The notes beneath the pieces were generated by a model. It was given only the letters and a program-made list of their open reading frames with translations, was not told where the DNA came from and did no database searches. A program made the translations under genes and the position numbers. DNA of 64,000 bases from Podocnemis expansa (Eukaryota; Chordata; Testudines; Podocnemididae), in the NCBI GenBank assembly GCA_007922195.1, contig ML682059.1:16696205-16760204 (forward strand), in the 5' to 3' direction. Below are positions 59,780 through 64,000 of the stretch, in pieces. Every line of letters starts with the position of its first letter. The stretch's first letter is position 1.

Positions 59780-60055
59780 AGAAAGAGACTCATCTTAACT
59801 GTTAAGGCACTCAGATGTGCCATAGGGGCTGCAGATTCAAGTCCCTGGTCTCCCTAAGCTGGAGCACAAATTAAACCTCACTTTCCCATGGCCCAGAGAA
59901 GCACGTGAACACCCAAACTATAGTCAGTATTGCTTACTCAGGACCACAGAATACATATGCAATATGGCACAGCTCTAAGAGGAGAGACTTGAGACAGAGA
60001 ATTGAACATGGGCCTTCCATAATGCAGTAGGCGCTCTAACTATTAGGGTATTCTA
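59780..60055. repeat. tRNA-like repeat with inverted tRNA-related ends
   Basis: The left part has a B-box-like 'gcagattcaagtccctgg' on the plus strand, preceded by 'ctgttaaggcactcagatgt'. The right part, on the minus strand, reads 'ctaatagttagagcgcctac' then 'ttcaattctctg', also tRNA-like. It may be a SINE or a foldback element built from tRNA sequence. Neither part folds into a convincing tRNA. Confidence 0.4.
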
Positions 60056-60059
60056 GGAA

Positions 60060-62235
60060 GAGCTGTCATGTTTTTTCATGAAAAAAATTCAAAAAATCTA
60101 GTTTTCATTCTGAAGTTGAATGAAAATAAATAAATGTTAAATTTCTGTGAATAGAATTTTTTTTTCCTAGCTAGTCCTAGCTCCTATGCCCTAGCATACT
60201 GAAGAGATGGGCTGTTTATGTGAGTCACTGTACTGTGTAGAGGAAAAGTTTACTGTGTAGATCTGCTGGCTAACTCCCTTGCAGAGATGAGCCTTGCAAT
60301 GCCCATGGGTGCTACTGCAACTTAGAATTCACATTAATCACCATCAAGTAGTTACGATTCAGCTCTGGGTCTTGTGGGAGATGTTATTTCCCCATTACAC
60401 AGCTTGGTCCCAAATTAACAGAGATATCTTTATAAATGTTTAAAATACTTTTTAAAATTCTTATTGTTTGCATTTGAGTCTCTTTATTTCAATAGGAATT
60501 GTGTGTGTGTTTCTCTTTTTAAAATTTTTCGTTAGTATCTCTTAGTACGAATAACATTTCATCAAAAGGTATAATGCCCTGTATAATTTTCAAAACTGAG
60601 ATATAAAGACTGATGATAGGAATTTTCCATCTTTTAAAACATAGTGCGCTGTATTGATTATACATGTAAATATGTAGACACAAATTTAAACAGAGCTAGG
60701 AACAAAATGATTTATGTGAGAAATATCAGACTATAAATATTCCTTCCCAGAGCTTCACCACCTTAGATAACAATGTTTCTTAGTGCTGTCTGTTTCTGTG
60801 ATTGTTAACAATTTGATTAATCAATAAACTAGTAAAATTTAGTGTAGTTATACTTAATAAAAATATTCTAATCTCATGAGAAAGTAGCAGAATATTGTGA
60901 AGAGACCATTCCCTTGACATCAACTGTATTTGGCAGATGGTGTTGTCATTTCAGTTCTGTGTTTATTCTGTCATGCATGTGGTAGCATATTTTAAAATGT
61001 AGAAGCTCATGTATTATCTATGGGTTAAAAGCATGCAACACAAGTGGGACTATATCACAAGAGTTAAACTTCTGTAAACAACTAGCAGCGGTTGTGTAAA
61101 TGCTATTTTCTTGACATAAATAACAGAAACATATGGCCAGAGACAGGAAGTGGGTGATACCTGGATAGATTGATATCCTGTTCGACAAGTGGCTATATTT
61201 ATGACATGATTCTGCCTGACAGTGAAAGAGAAGGGGAGGCAAGCTAATGACTTTTTCATGAACTCTCTGACAACATACATTTGACCACTGAACAGCTTTG
61301 CTCAACAATCTGATTCACTTCATTGTTGTTAAATATGTTCAATGAGAAAATATTGTGGATCAGAAATGATAGATAAACTCTCATTTCATGTTTTCCTTAG
61401 ACAACTTTGTGCTGAAACAGCACTGTTCTTTAATAGCTTTTTATTGTTTTATTAACTCAGTTTAACAAGAAATTCCAGTTGCATAAATCAGAGTCCTTTA
61501 CTGAAGGGCACACTAAGTCCCTGGACCTATATTGGAACACTAGAAATATTCCATACATGTTACAATTTGAAATTCAAACTGAGAAACTCAATACCAAAGT
61601 ACTGATTTTATTATCTCTTCTTACAACTCCTTGTAAGTGACTCAAATACAGTGTGCTCTGGTGTGCAAGTGTAAAATACAGCAGCTGCCAATACTTCATA
61701 TGGGGTTTAATTCAAACTAACAGAATTACATACGGTAAAGAGTCATGGGGAAACAACTCCTATTTTTCACCTTTTCAGTATATACATAGTATTGCATGTA
61801 ATTCTTTGCTGATCCTCCATGACTTATATAGAATTATGGAGTGTCATATATGTTCATTGTCCCACAGTGGTTTACTCTCAGATTTTTTCTGTTTACACAT
61901 GAGAGGGTTTTTTTTTTTTTTTTTTTCCCCTAGCTGCCAACCCTGAAAAATAACTTGGTCTCTAAGATGCAAACCTTTATTACACCCCTTGCCCCCCATC
62001 CCTGCCAAACCCTTTAGCAATCTTTTGGCACAGTTGCATTGGTTTAAATCCTGCCCTCAGTGACATGTGTAGTCACACTGCCTTCAGTATGCTTGCACTT
62101 GTGCAACCTAAACCTACTGCAAATTCACAAAGAAGATTTGTTCATGATCCATAAAACTGAATAGACTCCACAGCAGTTCATTTTGGGTATGTCTAGACTG
62201 CAATCACTGGCTGTAGTTGTAGTCTGAGCTGAAAC
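60060..62235. other. No recognised feature
   Basis: AT-rich non-coding sequence with a poly-T tract at 61908-61926. Confidence 0.5.
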
Positions 62236-62238
62236 ACT

Positions 62239-62599
62239 GGGTATATTTGCACTTGCAAGTTAGTTCAAATTAAGGATGCTTAATTTGAACTAACTTAGTA
62301 CCTGTCTGCACTATGCTTTCATTAGTTCAAACTAAGGAATTCCTTAATTCGAACTAATGAAAGCTCAGTTCAAACTAGTAAGACCAGCCGCTTAGTTTGA
62401 ACTAAGCCCTTAGTTCAATCCTTAGTTTGAATTAAGGATGATGTAGACAAGGATTACCCCTTAGTTCAAGTTAATACAGTGGACTAATTTGAACTAACAG
62501 TAATTTGAATTAGTCCATGTTGTTAATTCAAACTAACTCAAACTTATTAGTTTGAATTAACAACTTTGAACTAACTTTCCCTAGTGTAGAGGCATAGCC
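62239..62599. mobile_element. Foldback element, TTAGTTCGAACTAA family
   Basis: Ends gggtatatttgcactt and agtgtagaggcatagcc. Contains ttaattcgaactaa (62344-62357), 'ttagttcaaactaa' and 'ttagtttgaactaa', plus internal 'cctgtctgcactatg' and 'gatgtagacaagg'. Flanking trinucleotides do not match. Confidence 0.8.
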
Positions 62600-62859
62600 A
62601 TAGCTAGTGTTGGTACTAGAACTAGGAAGCCACAGCCATGCAAGCTTCAATTCGGGATTCTGGAAGGATTTCTAAAGTTCGTTCTGAAGCTTGTGCTGCT
62701 ATGGGTTCACTGCTTTGGGGGCTGAGTTAGATAAATTAAAGCTATCTTAGATCCATCTACTTAATCTCTAGACATAGCTTCTGACTGCAGTCCAGATACA
62801 CCCTTTATCTTACCTGAGGTGGCTCTACAGCTAACAGTAGTCAAAATAACTAAAATTTG

Positions 62860-62965
62860 ACATGAGAGAGACAAGATGGGAGATGTAACACCCTATCATG
62901 GACTCACTTTTCTATGTAAGAAGGATGACCTTTCAAGCCACACACAGCTCTTCTTCAGGTCTGGG
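62860..62965 (+). repeat. Interspersed repeat ('gacaagatggg...cttcttcaggtctggga')
   Basis: 'agagagacaagatgggagat', then 'acctttcaagccacacacag' and 'ctcttcttcaggtctggga', follow a common turtle repeat whose consensus has 'agacaaggtgggtgaggtaa' and the same ending. Only this part is recognisable. Confidence 0.6.
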
Positions 62966-64000
62966 AGTGGAATTGCTAGCCTCCCAGCAAAATAACGAGT
63001 GGAATGGATTGTTTGGCTTAGCTTGTTAGTACATATTTAATGTTCTACCTTTTTCAATTTTCACTGAATGCCACTGACAAATTACCAGGTTTTATTATTA
63101 GAAGAGTTCAGTTTTTACTCATTTTTCCCCATTTATCTATCCATCTAGTCTTTTGGAGTCATTTTTTGTTTGTAAACACTAAAGCTTTGCATGATCAGGA
63201 CAGAAGAATCTTGAAAAAGAAAGTGAGTTTTGGGATAAACAGTCACTATCAGGAGCTTTTACCCTGGCTTTAATGAAAAAGAGGACAAAGCACAAATTTG
63301 TCAATGAATTTGTGCAGGTACTTTGTTTCCCCAGACAACAGCTGTTAATAGAAAAGAGGCCAACTGGTGACATCATGTGACAATACTGTCCAGCACCAAA
63401 AGCACCTCCTAATGCAGACAACCTGATATTTAAGTATCTGAAAGAAAACTAAGATGCTTTAGTTTCTAACCTGATGAGACAAATTGATGGAAGTGTAATG
63501 TCTAGTTTGATTTTTTTGCCAAGTCTCCTCACACTTTGGACCATCCAATTCTTGACCTTTATTTTTTTGTTTTTTATTTCAAAGTGAATAAAAACAGTAT
63601 TTTTTTGTTCCAGTGTGACAGTCATCCCCTTTACTGACATCCGTTTTGTTGACTTAACAACTGAAATGCATGAGATAGATGGTGCTGGACTATCTGAGGG
63701 AGGTCTGTCCCTGGGGGCAGACTGGCCAGAGCAGGGCTGGAGTGCCCTTTGGCCTCAAAGGTCCCCCCCTGACCTCCAGGGACAGGTCTCCATGCTGGGG
63801 GTGGGGTCGTGCAAGGGGGTGGGGGGGGCAGTTAATCCAGCCTTGGATATAGAACAAATAACTTGGGAAAATGTGGCCACAACTAACACAGATTCTGCTT
63901 TTTACATGGCAAAGTTAGCACAAGAGATTACACTCAATTATAAAGCGAAGCTGGAACTTGAGGGAATGTGCAGCTGTCTATTGATTGCATACCACTTGTT
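62966..64000. other. No recognised gene; GC-rich patch
   Basis: Non-coding sequence with a G-rich patch at about 63690-63840. Confidence 0.5.

Noticed and set aside
59780..60055. Functional tRNA genes
   Set aside because: Only box-B-like and partial A-box-like sequences; no cloverleaf with paired acceptor stem.

Overview
This 64-kb window reads as vertebrate nuclear DNA, most probably from a turtle (crocodilian or other archosauromorph is the main alternative). The evidence is CR1 retrotransposons ending in the ATTCTATGATTCTATGA-type tail, the 'aagactaacaaatttatt...cccacttcatcaga' repeat family typical of turtle genomes, several hAT elements, Harbinger remnants, and many foldback DNA elements with termini resembling GGGTATGTCTACACT. 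I found no intact cellular gene. The long open frames lie in GC-rich repeat interiors or are transposon remnants. The window looks like intergenic or deep intronic gene-desert sequence.

Layout. 0.1-5.8 kb: decayed PIF/Harbinger transposase pieces split by a GC-rich insertion, a 402-bp foldback element, an antisense CR1, a TIR transposon carrying a tRNA-Lys-like pseudogene, and a Myb/SANT-like Harbinger second-ORF fragment. 7.1-8.2 kb: a hAT element with near-perfect 8-bp target duplication. 9.5-14.7 kb: two large foldback elements of the TTATTTCGAAATAA family plus smaller relatives. 17-18.6 kb: an LTR-like block and a non-LTR reverse-transcriptase fragment. 20.5-21.0 kb: a candidate conserved non-coding element. 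25.5-27.3 kb: two TTAAGTCGACTTAA-family elements. 28.6-32.5 kb: CR1 pieces, one interrupted by two tandem hAT copies and by a foldback element. 34.3-45.4 kb: an 11-kb stretch nearly free of recognisable repeats, with several candidate regulatory blocks. 45.4-50.3 kb: GC-rich repeats, a TIR element and two foldback elements. 51.9-56.8 kb: hAT, foldback elements and a head-to-tail chain of three TTAAGTCGACTTAA elements. 59 kb: a CR1 3' end. 62.2-63 kb: one more foldback element and another repeat.

The most notable pattern joins the foldback elements. Their arms are built from many copies of a 14-bp palindrome, and each subfamily has its own version. All versions fit one frame, TTA-NN-TCGA-NN-TAA, with NN = GT, TT, AG or AA. 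Most copies have lost the central CpG to TTGA or TCAA. Several of these elements are bounded by 3-bp direct repeats (ATT, TTT, TAT, CAT, ATA, TCT), and elements with different palindromes share one interior core. I read them as related non-autonomous DNA transposons whose palindromes may be subterminal transposase-binding sites. The architecture is seen directly; the function is inferred.
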